In this document: positions 61,949-64,000 of the stretch, one piece after another
How the letters are laid out: the number at the start of each line of letters is the position of its first letter
Position numbering within the stretch: position 1 is the stretch's first letter
NCBI GenBank assembly: GCA_038501625.1
Contig: JAZAYU010000182.1
Location: forward strand, 868,001-932,000
Reading direction: 5' to 3'
Length of the DNA: 64,000 nt
From: Corbicula japonica
Lineage: Eukaryota > Mollusca > Bivalvia > Venerida > Cyrenidae
Program-made: the position numbers and the translations under genes
Notes under the pieces: model-generated
Databases searched by the model: none
Seen by the model: only the letters and a program-made list of their open reading frames with translations
Told to the model about the DNA's origin: nothing

Positions 61949-62118
61949 CTGAAATGTAGAAAGATTCTCGTCAGAAAACAATGTTGTAGACACTGCTTTT
62001 TTTAGCGTGTTTCACCACAGAAGCGCTGTTCATCTTGGCAACCAGAATGGTGCAGGGAATTTAGGTGACAGTTATCTGCAATAATTAAACAAAATCATCA
62101 TCTTCATCATTTTTGTCA

Positions 62119-62885
62119 AAATCAGCACCATCATCTGCAGCACCATCATCTGCAGCACCATCATCTGCAGCACCATCATCTGCAGCAACATCATCTGCAG
62201 CAACATCATCTGCAGCACCATCATCTGCAGCACCATCATCTGCAGCACCATCATCTGCAGCACCATCATCTGCAGCACCATCATCTGCAGCAACATCATC
62301 TGCAGCACCATCATCTGCAGCAACATCATCTGCAGCAACATCATCTGCAGCAACATCATCTGCAGCAACATCATCTGCAGCACCATCATCTGCAGCACCA
62401 TCATCTGCAGCAACATCATCTGCAGCAACATCATCTGCAGCAACATCATCTGCAGCAACATCATCTGCAGCACCATCATCTGCAGCACCATCATCTGCAG
62501 CAACATCATCTGCAGCAACATCATCTGCAGCAACATCATCTGCAGCAACATCATCTGCAGCACCATCATCTGCAGCACCATCATCTGCAGCAACATCATC
62601 TGCAGCACCATCATCTGCAGCACCATCATCTGCAGCAACATCATCTGCAGCAACATCATCTGCAGCAACATCATCTGCAGCAACATCATCTGCAGCACCA
62701 TCATCTGCAGCACCATCATCTGCAGCAACATCATCTGCAGCACCATCATCTGCAGCACCATCATCTGCAGCACCATCATCTGCAGCACCATCATCTGCAG
62801 CAACATCATCTGCAGCACCATCATCTGCAGCACCATCATCTGCAGCACCATCATCTGCAGCACCATCATCTGCAGCAACATCATG
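62119..62885. repeat. 15-bp minisatellite, 51 copies, with higher-order pattern
   Basis: The unit is CATCATCTGCAGCAC or CATCATCTGCAGCAA, so each copy has a PstI-type CTGCAG. It differs only in the last base. Frames stay open on both strands, but it lies in an intron and is not a gene. Confidence 0.97.
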
Positions 62886-63227
62886 ATGATCATCATCATG
62901 AATAACAGCAAACTAATAAACATTATCACAGATCAATGTTAAGTAAATTAAAGCTAAGAAGCCCATCTGTCTCGAGACATGTCTAGAAACACATAAAACA
63001 ACAGAATTCATTACAAAGCACATATCTCCCTGAAGCCCTCAAGACTGCACACTGCAAACAATAGTATTACATACACTGTCTGCACCATCCAGTGTAATTT
63101 TTACAGAAATGCTAGAAGATCACACAAATTCAATGTCTGTTCAGTCAAACTATCAACAACGTAAGATCACGACACTTCATGCAAACTGTCAGCAAACAAG
63201 TGACCCCTACGTCCCCTTGATTTATTT

Positions 63228-63487
63228 TAACCTTTTCTTCTATATATTAATGTCTTAGGGGAGCAGTGTAGATCCACAAATCTGCCAGCACATCTGTGCC
63301 ATCTGATAAGGATCTGCAATGTTTTCTTTTTGATTTCTTTTAGTTATTTCTGACTAATAAACAAAGTGTAGATCCAGATCAGCCAGCACATCCATGCCCA
63401 CGGATTTGTTAGCTCACCTGGATCTACACTTGTCGCATGCCCACGGATGTGTCGGCTGACCTGAATCTACACTTGTCGCAGATGTAT
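63228..63487 (+). mobile_element. MITE-A with duplicated right arm
   Basis: Starts TTTTAACCTTTTCTTCTAT. The segment CATGCCCACGGAT...CTACACTTGTCGCA is repeated at its right end. Confidence 0.78.
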
Positions 63488-63726
63488 TAACCCTTTCCTG
63501 GATATAAACGCAGTTTTATGCGTGTGCGACCAGTGTAGATCCAGATCAGCCGGCACATCCGTTCCGTCTGATCTGGATCCACACTGGTCGCATTTTGGTC
63601 AGAAATACCTTATAAATCAAAAAGCGAACAGTTTAGATCCTGATCAGACAGCACGGATGTGCCGGCTGATCTGGATCTAAACTGTTCGCCCTAGCAATAA
63701 AGGTGTATCTATACAGGAATGGGTTA
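63487..63726 (-). mobile_element. MITE-A, well preserved
   Basis: Ends TTAACCCTTTCCTGGAT and ACAGGAATGGGTTAA; directly follows the previous copy. Both hairpins are near consensus. Confidence 0.9.
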
Positions 63727-64000
63727 AAATATATATAAATGGTGTAAATGGTTAACAATAGCAGTACCAAAAGAATTTTTGTCTATGTTTCAAACAACAG
63801 TATGTGAACACTAAAGTCTTGTACACTAAATTTGGTTTGGACTAATAAGTATATAACTAATGAATTCCGGCAAAATATTCATTTGTGCGAAATTCAATGA
63901 TACCATAGAAAATGATGAATAACTAAATTGAAATATTTTGTGTAAAATTTTCCGCCATACGACGTTACGCGCCTTTCACGTAACGTCCGTTTATAATTGT

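Larger units (their letters stand above)
61949..64000. other. AFF intron at the window edge
   Basis: Contains the 15-bp array and two MITE-A copies. The acceptor of the first AFF exon is at its lower edge. No upstream AFF exon is visible, so the intron continues past the window. The stretches 62940-63220 and 63730-64000 show nothing recognisable. Confidence 0.65.

Noticed and set aside
62072..62929. Long SSAAP/SSAAT and LLQMM-type open frames
   Set aside because: Artefact of the 15-bp array; intronic relative to AFF and open on both strands.

Overview
The window looks like nuclear DNA of a lophotrochozoan animal, most plausibly a bivalve mollusc. It is AT-rich, has GT-AG introns of up to about 20 kb, no operon-like gene packing, and very many short DNA transposons. 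The clade guess rests on overall character and on a SINE-like repeat that I associate from memory with bivalves; it is not proven by the sequence.

One protein-coding gene can be supported. It lies on the minus strand and fills the window from the right edge down to a stop codon at 8103-8105. Fourteen exons (61948 down to 8103) join with compatible phases at every junction into about 1,130 codons. They encode the middle and the complete C-terminus of an AF4/FMR2-family (AFF1-4, lilliputian) protein, the scaffold of the super elongation complex. The support is a serine/acidic linker, a KKWGLKSFL block, the conserved LVKIDLNLLAKV segment, a basic nuclear-localisation-like cluster, and a C-terminal homology domain spread over eight exons and ending in EFFAQLDLDCGPL...VRQGITRLNL-stop. 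The N-terminal exons must lie beyond position 64000. The 3' UTR lies below 8103, but its end cannot be fixed.

Everything else is intronic or downstream DNA dominated by repeats. One family (called MITE-A here) is present in about 60 copies and fragments. It is roughly 230 bp, runs from TTAACCCTTTCCTCCAT to the inverse, and is built from two different hairpins separated by an asymmetric spacer. A second family (MITE-B) is a nearly perfect palindrome of about 145 bp carrying two opposed CCAAT boxes, and it is repeatedly found inside or fused to MITE-A. Other elements have clear boundaries. There is a hAT remnant with an 8-bp target duplication and part of a BED finger (27017-27818). Four CAGGG-ended elements each have a 5-bp target duplication (29145-29409, 48955-50525, 50933-51779, 58608-59447). 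TA-flanked elements lie at 12025, 37225, 37901, 38106, 44047 and 44261, and a SINE-like insertion lies at 12375-12611. Several are nested, up to three deep at 37880-39235.

The window also holds many minisatellites. Some were seeded by MITE-A (42 bp at 13231; 31 bp at 42037; 31 bp at 42830). One 39-bp array at 23126-23637 was seeded by an AFF splice acceptor, so that it repeats the acceptor followed by an in-frame stop. Others are 17 bp (11363), 24 bp (53030) and 15 bp (62119). Most long open frames in these arrays only reflect repeat periods divisible by three. I saw no RNA gene, CRISPR array or bacterial feature, and no second gene I could defend.
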